A stretch of 64,000 nt of DNA from an uncultured Eubacteriales bacterium (lineage in GTDB: Bacteria; Bacillota; Clostridia; Peptostreptococcales; Anaerovoracaceae). The notes under the pieces were generated by a model. The model saw only the letters and a program-made list of their open reading frames with translations. It ran no database searches and was not told the DNA's origin. Of the stretch, positions 42,323 to 51,669 are shown one piece after another. Position numbers and translations under genes: made by a program. The stretch spans positions 114,225-178,224 of the forward strand of contig CAJTYS010000001.1 of NCBI GenBank assembly GCA_910583765.1. The letters are read 5' to 3'. How positions within the stretch are numbered: the stretch's first letter is position 1; each line of letters starts with the position of its first letter.

Positions 42323-44539
42323 TTACAGGTCGCCTCTTCTCCTCATGGCTTCTTCAGCCAGGAAGGTGGCTACATCGATGCCGTGGGAGTCTCTTCCGAA
42401 ACCTTCATCGATTCCCGTGTTTCTCGCTTCTTCCGGTACCACCTGGGTTCCGCCTGCTGCGATGATCACTTTATCGCGAATACCCTTTTCGATTGCCAGC
42501 TCATTGATCCGCTTCATGTTCTTGTAGTGAACATTGTCGTGGGAGATGATGGTGGAAGCCAGGATTGCGTCCGCGTTCAGCTCTACTGCTGCGTCAACCA
42601 GCTTTTCCACTGGTACGGAGGTTCCCAGGTATTCTACCTTGATGCCCCATTTTTCAATGCCGCCGTGCTTAATGTTGATGATCTCCCGCAGTCCAACGGA
42701 GTGTTCGTCTTCGCCCACTGTACCGCAGACAACCTTCATCGGATGATCGCTAAATTCTTTGTACAGCGTGTCATCGTCCAGATGATGCGGTTCAGGCGGG
42801 ATCTCCAGATTGTTCGGATCCACGTCAAAGGCTACTTTGCCCTTCATTTCAATGCGAGTGCCTTCTGCTTCCTGCAGCACTTCCTTGCTGATGACTTCTG
42901 GATCTTCCAGGCCCAGCTTTTTGCCGATTTCCAGAGCCGTGGCTTCCGCTGCCCGAACGTGAGTCGGAATGCACATGGTGATCATGATGGTTCCGTCCGC
43001 GCACCATTCCATTTCTGGCTTGATGGCTTCGCCGTCCAGGTATTTCTTTACCTTGTCAAAGCGCAGGTCTACGCAGTCTTCTTCGTCCAGCTCGTCGATA
43101 TAAACGATCTTGTCTCTGTCTTCGAAGGTGCAGCCGCCGATGAGCGCCGCTGGATCAGCAGGGTCGCCGCCGTACTGTTCCACATTGTTGTAGCCGAAGT
43201 GCGCAGTTACTGGTGCCATGTAGTCATCTTCTCTTTCAAAGATGTAGCCATAGCCTACGCCGCCTTCGATCTGACGCGCGATACCATCGCCGTTTCTTTC
43301 CGGATACTCTGCGGAATCCACGAAGAAGCCTTCCTGCACAGCCTGGAAATAACCGCCGACTTCCAGGATTTCTTCCATGAACAGGCATGCCCGTTCTTTG
43401 ATTTCACGAGCCTTTTCTCTCAGAGGCCCGTCCTCTTTCAGCTCTACCATCTCCATCAGTCCGTCCAGGCCCAGGAGTGTCTGCTTTGCGTTGTCGCAGG
43501 CTTCGATATTGTAAATGTGCCAAGGCACGTTCCTGCCCTCGTCCGGCGTGATGGTGGACTGGATGTCCGCTCTGGTCAGCTTGGAAATCAGCATGTTGAG
43601 AACGTGAGTCACAGTGGCTTCTCTTGCGGAGGAGCAGATATACTTGGTGTTCTGCTGCGCTCTCATCTTGTACCTGTCGCAGATGTCACGAAGGGCTACC
43701 GCATAAGGCAGGTCCATGTAAACGCTTGGCGCAGGCGTAGCTGTCGGCGGAACGGTGGACAAGCTGATGTTTTCTGGCTTGATCCCTACCTTTTCTGAGA
43801 ACAGCGCATTGATGGCGTGCTGAACGATCAGCTCCGGCATTACTTTCCACGCTTCTCTGGCCGTGGCGTTGGCGTTGTGCGCGCCATCGATCTGCAGGAT
43901 GTCCGCCCATGCCAGGATCTTTTTGGATTCGCAGGCGTCTACGAAAGAACGCACGCAGTTGATGTCTCTGTACAGCACGTTGTACTGTGGGTCCTGATGC
44001 GCGCCGTTGATGCCTTCTTCGGCGAACATAACGGCTACGTCCGGGCCCGCTACGCCGGAAACGTAGGAATGATAGTTGATCGGACGGCCAACTTCATCCT
44101 CGATGATGTCCAGCGCTTTTCTCTGGGCTCTTACCTGTTTTCTCGTGATTGGAACGCCGCCGATCCCCTGTGGCGTACCTTCCATCAGGCCATCGATGTG
44201 GGATTGTCCCATGTGACGGATGACCATGATATGGTCCGCGCCGTGCCAGGCAGCCATTCTCATTCTTCTGATATCGTCTTCAAAGCGGCCGGAAGCGATT
44301 TCTGTGGTGATCACTGGATCCGGCTGCGGATCGATGTTTCCAAAATATTTTGCAGGAGGCAGTCCGACTCCGTTTTTCAAAGGTTCGGAGCAATCCTTGT
44401 ACTGGAAAGGCCCCATTTCCAAATCGTCAACGTGCTTTCTCCAGGTCCAGCCCCTTCTTCTTGGCTCGTATTTGTCCAGATCCTTCATGATCTCCCGAAC
44501 ATCAAGCTTTTCATTCGGTTCTAATTTGAAGTCTGCCAT
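42323..44539 (-). CDS. oraE: D-ornithine 4,5-aminomutase large subunit OraE
   Basis: A 738-residue adenosylcobalamin- and PLP-dependent enzyme that converts D-ornithine to 2,4-diaminopentanoate. Residues up to about 590 form the TIM-barrel and linker; the C-terminal B12-binding domain has the base-off motif DEHSVG (about 611-616), then SVPVEKLVDAAVELNADAIL and VIIAAGGTQ. The Lys in GIEKWG (about 630) is a plausible counterpart of the PLP lysine described for the Clostridium sticklandii enzyme. It starts 2 nt after oraS. Length is as expected. Confidence 0.96.
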   Translation of the reverse strand: MADFKLEPNEKLDVREIMKDLDKYEPRRRGWTWRKHVDDLEMGPFQYKDCSEPLKNGVGLPPAKYFGNIDPQPDPVITTEIASGRFEDDIRRMRMAAWHGADHIMVIRHMGQSHIDGLMEGTPQGIGGVPITRKQVRAQRKALDIIEDEVGRPINYHSYVSGVAGPDVAVMFAEEGINGAHQDPQYNVLYRDINCVRSFVDACESKKILAWADILQIDGAHNANATAREAWKVMPELIVQHAINALFSEKVGIKPENISLSTVPPTATPAPSVYMDLPYAVALRDICDRYKMRAQQNTKYICSSAREATVTHVLNMLISKLTRADIQSTITPDEGRNVPWHIYNIEACDNAKQTLLGLDGLMEMVELKEDGPLREKAREIKERACLFMEEILEVGGYFQAVQEGFFVDSAEYPERNGDGIARQIEGGVGYGYIFEREDDYMAPVTAHFGYNNVEQYGGDPADPAALIGGCTFEDRDKIVYIDELDEEDCVDLRFDKVKKYLDGEAIKPEMEWCADGTIMITMCIPTHVRAAEATALEIGKKLGLEDPEVISKEVLQEAEGTRIEMKGKVAFDVDPNNLEIPPEPHHLDDDTLYKEFSDHPMKVVCGTVGEDEHSVGLREIINIKHGGIEKWGIKVEYLGTSVPVEKLVDAAVELNADAILASTIISHDNVHYKNMKRINELAIEKGIRDKVIIAAGGTQVVPEEARNTGIDEGFGRDSHGIDVATFLAEEAMRRRGDL

Positions 44540-44541
44540 TC

Positions 44542-44907
44542 TTATTTGCCTCCTTTCTTAAACAATGCGACGGCTTCATCCCAGCCTTCGCCCTTTGCCA
44601 GCATTTCGCCCGCTTCCCTGATGGAAACGCCCTTTTCCTTGGATACCTTGTAAACCACATGGCCCGCGCCGTGTCCCATCAAGCCTCTGTCCATGCAGCC
44701 TTCCACAATTTTCTGCGTATCCAGGGAGGAAATGCCCATTCGCAGGAGTACCGCCCGTTCTACAGACGGAGTCGTATTCTTTCTGCCCAGCTCCAGCAGC
44801 GGATCAACCACCTGAGCGGTCAGTTCCCAGAAACGATCATACAGTTCCTGGTCGCTGAGATCCGCGATGTGCTTTCTGCGCTGTGCGAAATCGTCTTGTC
44901 TTTTCAT
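44542..44907 (-). CDS. oraS: D-ornithine 4,5-aminomutase small subunit OraS
   Basis: I place the start at ATG 44907 (121 aa), about 9 nt after AAAGG; the ATG at 44916 has no spacing from that site. OraS proteins are near this length. Recognisable stretches are DLSDQELYDRFWELTAQVVD, ERAVLLRMGISSLDTQKIVE and GHGAGHVVYKVSKEKG. It forms the heterotetramer with OraE and helps shape the active complex. Cotranscribed with oraE (2-nt gap) and ortB. Confidence 0.94.
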   Translation of the reverse strand: MKRQDDFAQRRKHIADLSDQELYDRFWELTAQVVDPLLELGRKNTTPSVERAVLLRMGISSLDTQKIVEGCMDRGLMGHGAGHVVYKVSKEKGVSIREAGEMLAKGEGWDEAVALFKKGGK

Positions 44908-44991
44908 CCTTTTCATCCTTTCTCGCTTTGAAATTCGGCCCGCCGAAACGGGCCGGCCACGTTCTCAATCTCTAAATCATTTTTACAGAGC

Positions 44992-46410
44992 TTATAAAGT
45001 TGCCTTTACTTCTTCTACGGCTTTCTTTACCCACTCTACGTCTTTTCTCGTTTCTTCAGCCAGATATTCGTAATCCGCTTCTGTTGGTTCCATGGTGTAT
45101 TTTCTCAGATTGCCCTTGATCAGGGATTTTTTCTGACGGTCCAGATCCATGTCCTTGACTTTGATCAGGGATGGATGTTCTGGAATGATGACGCTCTTTC
45201 CAGGGACTTCATCTTTTGGATCGCCAAAGCGCACTTCGATGCCGTTTTCTCTCGCAAAGGAAAGCTGCGGCTGCAGGTGTTTTCCAGCGCCTGTGTATTC
45301 TGTTTCCTGAACCACGATCATTTGATCCTGATCCATTTCCTGTGCCAGCGCGAAGGCCGCAGCCAGCGAGGTGTTTCCAGCAGGTCCTTTTTCCAGTCCT
45401 TCCAGAGTGGCCAGGCATTCTGTGATGTAGAACACATCGCCCTGGGTGATGGTCACGTAACGGTCCATGTATCTCAGCGGTCTTGCCGCGGATCTTGGAA
45501 CATCGGAGTGGTCTGGATCCACTGCGTAAGGCACGCCGAAACCAGTATGCCCCGTTGTGCAGGATTTCAGATTGAAGGCTTTGTCAGAAGCCATGTGCAG
45601 ACCGGAAAGGTCGATGGACGCGCCGATCACCTTTGTGTCCCCAGCGCCTGCTTTGATCAGGCCTCTGGCAGTACCGGTCAGGTTGCCGCCGCCTGCGTTG
45701 GTGCAAACTACCACATCCGGATCCTTGCCGTATTTTTCACGGAACTGCATGGAGATCTCGTAGCCCAGAGTTTCCACGCCAGCGATGCCAAACGGCGTGT
45801 ACAGGGAAGCATTGAAGTATCCGGTCTCTTCCAGCAGAAGGATGAATTTGTAGAACAGTTCTGGTCCTACTGTGAGCTGAACCACTTCTGCGCCTAGAGC
45901 TTCGCACTTTCTCGCCTTTTCTACGATCTCAGGCTGTCCAATGCCCTTGGAGTCATAGCATTCCTGTACGATGATGCATTTCAGTCCAGCAATAGCAGCC
46001 TGGGAAGCCACGGCCGCGCCATAGTTTCCAGAGGTGGCCGCGATTACGCCTTTGTAACCCAGCTTTTTCGCATGGTAGATGGCGTTGGCTGCTCTTCTTG
46101 CTTTGAAGCTGCCCGATGGGTTGGAGGCTTCGTCTTTGATAAAGATCCTTGCGCCTTTTCCTTCCGGCGCGCAGGCCCGTGCCAGAGCTGTCAGGTTTTT
46201 CAGTTCCAGGATCGGTGTGTTTCCTACGTTGACGCCGTACTGGATCTTCTGCATCTCTTCCAGGGTGTAGCCGGTTTCCCGCATCATTCTTTCGTAATCA
46301 AAAGCCATGGAGCCAGACTCGAACTGGGAATAGTCGATGGAAAGAGCCGCGTTCATGACCTCGTTTTTTCTGCTCATTACGCTATCATAATCCTGAGGCA
46401 GTTTCGCCAT
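44992..46410 (-). CDS. ortB: 2-amino-4-oxopentanoate thiolase beta subunit OrtB
   Basis: A 472-residue fold-type II PLP enzyme (threonine synthase-like). The PLP lysine lies in NPSGSFKARRAANAIYHAKK, and a Gly-rich phosphate loop appears as NAGGGNLTGTARG. With OrtA it splits 2-amino-4-oxopentanoate with CoA into acetyl-CoA and alanine. Its ATG overlaps the ortA stop (TAATG), which indicates translational coupling and 1:1 synthesis. Confidence 0.95.
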   Translation of the reverse strand: MAKLPQDYDSVMSRKNEVMNAALSIDYSQFESGSMAFDYERMMRETGYTLEEMQKIQYGVNVGNTPILELKNLTALARACAPEGKGARIFIKDEASNPSGSFKARRAANAIYHAKKLGYKGVIAATSGNYGAAVASQAAIAGLKCIIVQECYDSKGIGQPEIVEKARKCEALGAEVVQLTVGPELFYKFILLLEETGYFNASLYTPFGIAGVETLGYEISMQFREKYGKDPDVVVCTNAGGGNLTGTARGLIKAGAGDTKVIGASIDLSGLHMASDKAFNLKSCTTGHTGFGVPYAVDPDHSDVPRSAARPLRYMDRYVTITQGDVFYITECLATLEGLEKGPAGNTSLAAAFALAQEMDQDQMIVVQETEYTGAGKHLQPQLSFARENGIEVRFGDPKDEVPGKSVIIPEHPSLIKVKDMDLDRQKKSLIKGNLRKYTMEPTEADYEYLAEETRKDVEWVKKAVEEVKATL

Positions 46411-46709
46411 TATTTTTCACCTCCAAATACGATTTCTCTAACCTGCTTGTCGATCTGCTGCAATTCTGGGATACAAGTTCCAAAATCATGGGTATAGTAA
46501 GGATTCACTTCGATCAAAGTGCCTGTTTCGTGTCTGCCGTTGACAGATTCGATTTCCACTTCATCGCCGATTTCGGCATCTGCCAGCAGAAAGCCTTTTG
46601 TCCACATTTCAAGGGGTACTTTCTGGGTGTCTTCCGGCAGCTTTCCTGTCCGCTCTTCGGCTTTGAGGATCACTTTATGGATTCTTACCCATTCGCCTTT
46701 TTTTGCCAT
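46410..46709 (-). CDS. ortA: 2-amino-4-oxopentanoate thiolase alpha subunit OrtA
   Basis: A 99-residue subunit starting MAKKGEWVRIHKVILKAEER, with LPEDTQKVPLEMWTKGFLL and VNPYYTHDFGTCIPELQQ, both typical of OrtA. It pairs with OrtB. AAGGAG precedes the ATG, and the gene lies 82 nt after ord in the same transcript. Confidence 0.95.
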   Translation of the reverse strand: MAKKGEWVRIHKVILKAEERTGKLPEDTQKVPLEMWTKGFLLADAEIGDEVEIESVNGRHETGTLIEVNPYYTHDFGTCIPELQQIDKQVREIVFGGEK

Positions 46710-46791
46710 TTTCTTTCTCCTTATTCATGTTAGTCAGAGACACTTCCGGAGGGCCGGAGGTGTCTCGTGTTAGTTGCTATATGTGTTGATC

Positions 46792-47850
46792 TCACTTTAC
46801 AATTTTCTTATCCGGGTTGATTCTGTCTCTTACGTCACCCATCAGTGCTCTTGGGATCGGCAGGGTGATCATGGTGTGGAGTCCTGGTTCAGCGTTGATG
46901 ACCTGTGGGATCATGTTGGCGCACATTGCGATGGTTCCCAGTCCGCCTTCCACTTCTGGGCTGTTGACCATGTTTACGCTCGGTGTTCCCTTGATGATTA
47001 CGTAGTCGCCAGTCTGGATGCCAACCTGTTCCGGTTCGATCTGCTGCGGATGTTCCATTCTTACTTCCATGCCGTTGCTGAGCGTAGCGTCCGCTGTCAT
47101 GGAAACGCCTGCGCAGGAGCCTGCCGCCGCGAAGCCGTAAGGAGATTTTCTGTCAACATCTGTTGTGATCGGTTCCATGTCCTGAGCGAACTTGTCAACC
47201 TTCAGTCCCAGACCTTCTGCCATCATGCCAACGGATTCCGCAAAGCCAACGTGTCCAGCCATGCTGCCGTCTGCTTTTCTCTTCTTGAATTCGTCCACGG
47301 AAATGCCGATGCCCTGTTCTTCCATAACTGCTGGTCCGAACGGTGACAAGGAGTTCACTCTCTTGGAGAGGATGTGTTCAACGTCTGTCATGCAGCCAGT
47401 CATTACCAGTACCAGCAAGTCCATGATATGGCCAGGGTTGATGCCTGTTCCTAAAATGGAAACGCCGTTTTCTTTTGCGATCTTATCCAGCTGGTCTGCC
47501 AGATCAGGATTCTGGGCATGTGGATAAGCCATTTCTTCTGCGGAAGTGATGCAGTTGAGACCCTGTTCCAGGATGAACTTCATTCTTGGGAACGCGTTCT
47601 TTGTGAAAGAGTCTGTGCAGAGGATGACGATGTCAGCAGCACCCGGCTTGATCACATCTTCTGGAGCCTGGATGATCACGTCTTCTCTGTCACCCTTTTC
47701 TGTCTTGATATAATCATACATGGAAGTGCCGATCTTCTTTGCTCTGCCGGCAACGCCTACGATGTCAACGCCTTTCTTTGTAAGAAGCATATCTGCGATA
47801 CCGCCGCCCATTGCACCAAGTCCCCAAATAATTACTTTTACATTTTCCAT
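46792..47850 (-). CDS. ord: 2,4-diaminopentanoate dehydrogenase
   Basis: A 352-residue NAD(P)-dependent enzyme that oxidises 2,4-diaminopentanoate to 2-amino-4-oxopentanoate with ammonia release. The N-terminal Rossmann motif is VIIWGLGAMGGGIADMLL; GTGINPGHIMDLLVLVMTG and GFAESVGMMAEGLG are further family stretches. It is the first gene of ord-ortA-ortB-oraS-oraE. AAGGAG precedes the ATG, and a sigma-54-type promoter lies about 80-95 nt upstream. Confidence 0.95.
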   Translation of the reverse strand: MENVKVIIWGLGAMGGGIADMLLTKKGVDIVGVAGRAKKIGTSMYDYIKTEKGDREDVIIQAPEDVIKPGAADIVILCTDSFTKNAFPRMKFILEQGLNCITSAEEMAYPHAQNPDLADQLDKIAKENGVSILGTGINPGHIMDLLVLVMTGCMTDVEHILSKRVNSLSPFGPAVMEEQGIGISVDEFKKRKADGSMAGHVGFAESVGMMAEGLGLKVDKFAQDMEPITTDVDRKSPYGFAAAGSCAGVSMTADATLSNGMEVRMEHPQQIEPEQVGIQTGDYVIIKGTPSVNMVNSPEVEGGLGTIAMCANMIPQVINAEPGLHTMITLPIPRALMGDVRDRINPDKKIVK

Positions 47851-47930
47851 TTTTTCTTCTCCTTTTCATCTCATTAACGATTCGGCTCTTTGCCGCCTAT
47901 AACTGATTCTCTATTGATGCCCATATATAG

Positions 47931-47946
47931 AGCAAATCTTGTGCCA
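47931..47946 (-). promoter_or_regulatory. Sigma-54 (-24/-12) promoter of the ornithine operon
   Basis: Minus strand reads TTGGCACAAGATTTGCT (through 47947), a perfect match to TGGCAC-N5-TTGCW. It lies about 80 nt upstream of the ord start and points at it. A sigma-54-dependent activator gene is present at 55679-57067. Confidence 0.85.
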
Positions 47947-48055
47947 AGTTCGGGAATTTTTTCATTCATCCCTGAATAGCCTTGATTTTACTAGTGTTAC
48001 ACGATTTTGCCTTTGTTATTTATGTTTACGGAAATTTGCGGAAATTTTTATTTTA

Positions 48056-48094
48056 TGCAAATATTTTTGCTATTTTTATGCAATTTTTTTTGCA
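48056..48094. promoter_or_regulatory. Possible upstream activator sites for the ornithine operon
   Basis: Two dyads, TGCAAATATTTTTGC (48056-48070) and TGCAATTTTTTTTGCA (48079-48094), lie 110-150 bp upstream of the -24 box, at the usual distance for enhancer-binding activators. They abut the end of the decarboxylase gene. They may be chance in AT-rich DNA. Confidence 0.4.
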
Positions 48095-48101
48095 CATTTT
48101 G

Positions 48102-49544
48102 CTATTTTCCTACGAAAACACCACCCTCTGCCGTAACGCCGATGACCTTCTCACCCATGGCTCTCAGGACCTTGACATGCTCCACCTGTTCCTTGTGAAA
48201 TTTTTCTCCCGGGCATAGATACGGAATCCCTGGAGGGTATGGAATCACTGAACTTGCGCAGATCCTGCCTTCTGCTTCCGCAAGGGGAACCAGACAGCGT
48301 TCTTTTGGGATGGGATACAGCTCCGCGGCCCTGTTTTGCCCTTTGCCTTCTGCTGACAGCGCCTTCTTTTCTGGTCTGTGGCGCAAATATTCTTGCACTT
48401 CTGGCTTTTCAGAAATTTCTGTCAGTCCGTCAAGCAATCGGTCCATGTGTTCACGGGTGTTTCCGATGCCTGTCATGCACATGACCAGGTCTCCAGTGAA
48501 GAGTTCTATGAAGACCCCATGGTCTCTCATCAGCTGCTGTTCCACCTCTCCTCCGGGGACTCCCAGGCTGAAATTCAGCTTGCTCCAATCCAGGCCAGGA
48601 AATTTGGTCATGATTTTCAGCCCTTTGATCTCTGCTGCCTTCTGGTAAAAATGATTGAGGTTCGCACCCCATTCTGTGATCAGTTCTTTGCCCCGTTCTT
48701 TCAAAATAGCGGCGTTGATATCCAGCGAGGTCATCAGGATGTAGGATGGGCTGGTGCTTTGGATGGCCTGGAGCTTGTCTTCCAGCAAAAATTTGTCCAC
48801 TCGGTCAGTGGCCCTGTTGAGCACCGCGCTCTGAGTCAGGGAAGCCAATGTTTTGTGAGTGCTGTTGATCACTAGGTCCGCTCCCGCTTCTTCCGCGCAC
48901 AGCGGCATGTCATCAAACCCATGGGCATTGAAAAACTTTAGATGCGCGCCATGGGCCTGGTCCACGATCAGGATTCTGCCCCGCTTGTGGACTTCTTCCG
49001 CAATGGCTCTGATGTCCGAGCAGATGCCGTAATAATTAGGACTTGGCAGGATGACCGCCTCCGCATCCTGATTTTCATCTAACAGACGGGCGATCTCCGC
49101 TGCTGGCACTGGCCCTGATATGCCGTATTCCTGATTTTCTTCTGGGTAAGCGTATACTGGCTGCGCATCGCCCAAGGTCAGGGCATTGAACACAGATTTG
49201 TGACAGTTCCTGGCCATGACCAGCTTGCCGCCTTTTCTCACGGAAGCCAGGATGGAAGCGATGATCCCGCCGCTGGTGCCGTTGACCAGCAGATAAGAGT
49301 TTTCCACTTGATACAGGTCTCTGTAATGCTCCTGGATCTCCTCCAGCACGCCTTCGGTCTGGAACAGGTTGTCAGCGCCAGGGATCTCCGTCACATCATA
49401 GTCAAAAAAGCCCTTCATGAAATCGCCGTATCCCAATCTCTGATAAAATCCAGCGCCTTTATGCCCTGGCATATGAAAAGAGGCCGGATCTTTGGCAGCA
49501 TGCTGCCGCAAAAACTCATACAATGGCGTGGTTCCAGTCGTCAT
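48102..49544 (-). CDS. Orn/Lys/Arg decarboxylase family (arginine decarboxylase-like)
   Basis: A 480-residue fold-type I PLP enzyme lacking the N-terminal wing domain of the inducible decarboxylases. Visible motifs are FHMPGHKGAGFY, NGTSGGIIASILA, IVDQAHGAHLKF, and the PLP lysine in NSTHKTLASLTQSAV. It would decarboxylate ornithine, lysine or arginine to the amine; the exact substrate is not decidable. It is the last gene of a six-gene apparent operon and lies directly upstream of the ornithine promoter region, so substrate use by the two pathways may compete. Confidence 0.88.
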   Translation of the reverse strand: MTTGTTPLYEFLRQHAAKDPASFHMPGHKGAGFYQRLGYGDFMKGFFDYDVTEIPGADNLFQTEGVLEEIQEHYRDLYQVENSYLLVNGTSGGIIASILASVRKGGKLVMARNCHKSVFNALTLGDAQPVYAYPEENQEYGISGPVPAAEIARLLDENQDAEAVILPSPNYYGICSDIRAIAEEVHKRGRILIVDQAHGAHLKFFNAHGFDDMPLCAEEAGADLVINSTHKTLASLTQSAVLNRATDRVDKFLLEDKLQAIQSTSPSYILMTSLDINAAILKERGKELITEWGANLNHFYQKAAEIKGLKIMTKFPGLDWSKLNFSLGVPGGEVEQQLMRDHGVFIELFTGDLVMCMTGIGNTREHMDRLLDGLTEISEKPEVQEYLRHRPEKKALSAEGKGQNRAAELYPIPKERCLVPLAEAEGRICASSVIPYPPGIPYLCPGEKFHKEQVEHVKVLRAMGEKVIGVTAEGGVFVGK

Positions 49545-49621
49545 GTTTTATCATCTCCTTGATTTTAGTGTACCGCTTGCCTGGCGCCCATGGCTGCTGG
49601 CGCTCCCTGCCCTGCGGCATG

Positions 49622-50269
49622 CTAGCCCTGGAATCCTGTGATGCCAATGGCCCTGATCGGCGCGCCGTCAGAATTTTTGTATTTCATGGGCAGGGCGCAG
49701 AAAAAGAACAAATCATCTCCTGCCTGATCCAGGTTCTTTAAATTTTCCATGACAACGATCTCCGTGTCAGCGAACAGCTGCCGGTGGATGGTCAGATATT
49801 CGTCGGGAATGGGATCAATGCCAATAGTGTCCAGGCCAACACCTTTTTTCTTGCTGTCGATCAGGTACTGGGCCACCGCCTTGTCAATGCAAGGATAATC
49901 ACCGTAATACGCGTCCGTGCCCCATTTATCTGCCCAGCCCATGCGGAACAGCAGGAAGTCCGCTTTGTCGGCCTTTTCCCGATCAATGCGGTCCATGCCC
50001 ACCCGATCGCCTTCTTTTAGGTCCGAGCAGTCCACCACCAGGGCTTTTCCCACAAACTGTTGAATCTCCATGTCATCCAACGTGGTTCTGTGTCCAAACA
50101 AATGGGCCGGCGGGTCCATATGGGTTCCTGTGTGAGAGTACATGGTCATGAGGGTCTCTTTGAACCCGTCCTTTTCATAAGTATTGGCTGCCTGCAGCTT
50201 TGGTCCTTCTGTGCCCGGATACACGGGCATGTCTTCTGAAATCGTATGCGTAAAATCGATCACTTTCAT
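49622..50269 (-). CDS. Cyclase family protein (kynurenine formamidase-like metal hydrolase)
   Basis: Start at ATG 50269 (215 aa), after GAGGAGG; the frame extends to 50308. The family's metal motif is present as YSHTGTHMDPPAHLF, and the Asp/Glu pair region as IGIDPIPDEYLTIHRQL. Members hydrolyse N-formyl or cyclic amides such as formylkynurenine. In this operon it may open or deacylate an amide intermediate; the substrate is unknown. It overlaps none of its neighbours but has a short 26-nt gap from the aminotransferase. Confidence 0.85.
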   Translation of the reverse strand: MKVIDFTHTISEDMPVYPGTEGPKLQAANTYEKDGFKETLMTMYSHTGTHMDPPAHLFGHRTTLDDMEIQQFVGKALVVDCSDLKEGDRVGMDRIDREKADKADFLLFRMGWADKWGTDAYYGDYPCIDKAVAQYLIDSKKKGVGLDTIGIDPIPDEYLTIHRQLFADTEIVVMENLKNLDQAGDDLFFFCALPMKYKNSDGAPIRAIGITGFQG

Positions 50270-50295
50270 ATCTTGTGTCCTCCTCTCGTCCTTTC

Positions 50296-51639
50296 TCATG
50301 AACTCCATCCAATATAGTCTTTTATCTTTTCCGGGTCAACCGTTCCTGATAAGGCGTCTTCCAGCGCCTGGTCCAAAATCGCCGCTGCCTGATCCACGTC
50401 TTGTTTTGTGATGGTCAAAGGCGGCGTGAATTCCAGCACATTGGAATGGATCCCCGTGTCGTAAAACAATAATCCCAATTCATAGGCCCGATAAACCACC
50501 AGCGCCGCGAGATGGTCGGCTGGTTCCCTGGTTTCCCGATCTTTCACCAGCTCCGCGCCCAGCACCAGACCCTGGCCCCGCACCTGGCCGATGACAGAAT
50601 GTTTTTCAGCCAGCTGCTCCAGTTTTTCTAAAAAGTAAGCGCCTGTTTCCGCGGCATTTTCCATGAGTCCTTCGTCCTGAATGATCCTGATGGTTTCCAG
50701 GGACGCAGCGCAGGCCACTGGATTTCCAGCCGTAGTGAACAGATGGGCCCCGACTGCTGAATCCATCAGCTCTTTTCGGCCCACCACCGCGCTGAGAGGC
50801 TGACCAGAGGCCATGGGCTTTGCCATGATCACCGCGTCTGGGACAATGCCCGCCTTTTCAAAACCGAACATGCGGCCTGTCCTTCCGAATCCGATCTTTA
50901 CTTCATCTACGATCAACAGGAGGTCTTTCTCCTGACAAACACGCTGGAGCGCTTTTAAAAAACCATCCGGAGGCACCACATCGCCTCCATCGCACTGGAC
51001 GGCTTCCACCACTATGGCCGCCACTTGATCGGAAGAACAGACCGCGTTCAAGATGTATTCCTCTATGTATCGGGCGCAGAACAGGCCGCAGGTCTCCGGC
51101 TCTTTTTCAAACGCGCACCGATAGCAGTAAGGGTATGGGAGCTTCGTCACGTTGCCTCCGCCTATGAACCTGCTCTGGGCAGGGTGCCCGGACATGGCGT
51201 AGGAACCCATGGTCTGGCCGTGGTAAGATCCTACGAATGTGAGGATGCGGGGCTTCCCAGTGGCTTCCGGGACGATCTTAGCGATGAACTCATTGGCATC
51301 TGAACCCGAATGCCCGTACCAAACCTTTTTTTCAAAATCACCTGGCACCAGTTCTTTCAGCTGTTCCGCCAGATGGACGCTCACTTCGCTGGACACGGAG
51401 ATGGTGCTGGCAAAAGACAATTCCTTCATTTGCCCGGCGACCGCCTCCAGGATCCGTGGATGGCCATAGCCAGTGTTGGCCACGCCCCACCCTGCGCTAA
51501 AATCCAGGTATTCCTTTCCATCCGCGTCCCAGAACCTAGCGCCTTTGGCGGACTTTACCGCCAGAGGATAAAATCTCAGTTTCATCACATCGCTGAGACA
51601 CGCTGTGTCCCGCTCCAATAATTCCTTACTGCGTTTCAT
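50296..51639 (-). CDS. Class III aminotransferase
   Basis: A 447-residue fold-type I PLP enzyme of the class III (acetylornithine/GABA aminotransferase) family. Features are GYGHPRILEAVAGQM, GSDANEFIAKIVPEATGKPR, SYHGQTMGSYAMSGHP, and LLLIVDEVKIGFGRTGRMFG. The PLP lysine falls in VIMAKPMASGQPLSAVVG. The DEVK in place of the common DEVQ is a noted variant. It could transaminate an omega-amino acid or act as an epimerase; the substrate is unknown. Cotranscribed with the permease upstream. Confidence 0.9.
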   Translation of the reverse strand: MKRSKELLERDTACLSDVMKLRFYPLAVKSAKGARFWDADGKEYLDFSAGWGVANTGYGHPRILEAVAGQMKELSFASTISVSSEVSVHLAEQLKELVPGDFEKKVWYGHSGSDANEFIAKIVPEATGKPRILTFVGSYHGQTMGSYAMSGHPAQSRFIGGGNVTKLPYPYCYRCAFEKEPETCGLFCARYIEEYILNAVCSSDQVAAIVVEAVQCDGGDVVPPDGFLKALQRVCQEKDLLLIVDEVKIGFGRTGRMFGFEKAGIVPDAVIMAKPMASGQPLSAVVGRKELMDSAVGAHLFTTAGNPVACAASLETIRIIQDEGLMENAAETGAYFLEKLEQLAEKHSVIGQVRGQGLVLGAELVKDRETREPADHLAALVVYRAYELGLLFYDTGIHSNVLEFTPPLTITKQDVDQAAAILDQALEDALSGTVDPEKIKDYIGWSS

Positions 51640-51669
51640 ATCATTATTCCTTTCTCATAGGACCATGCT

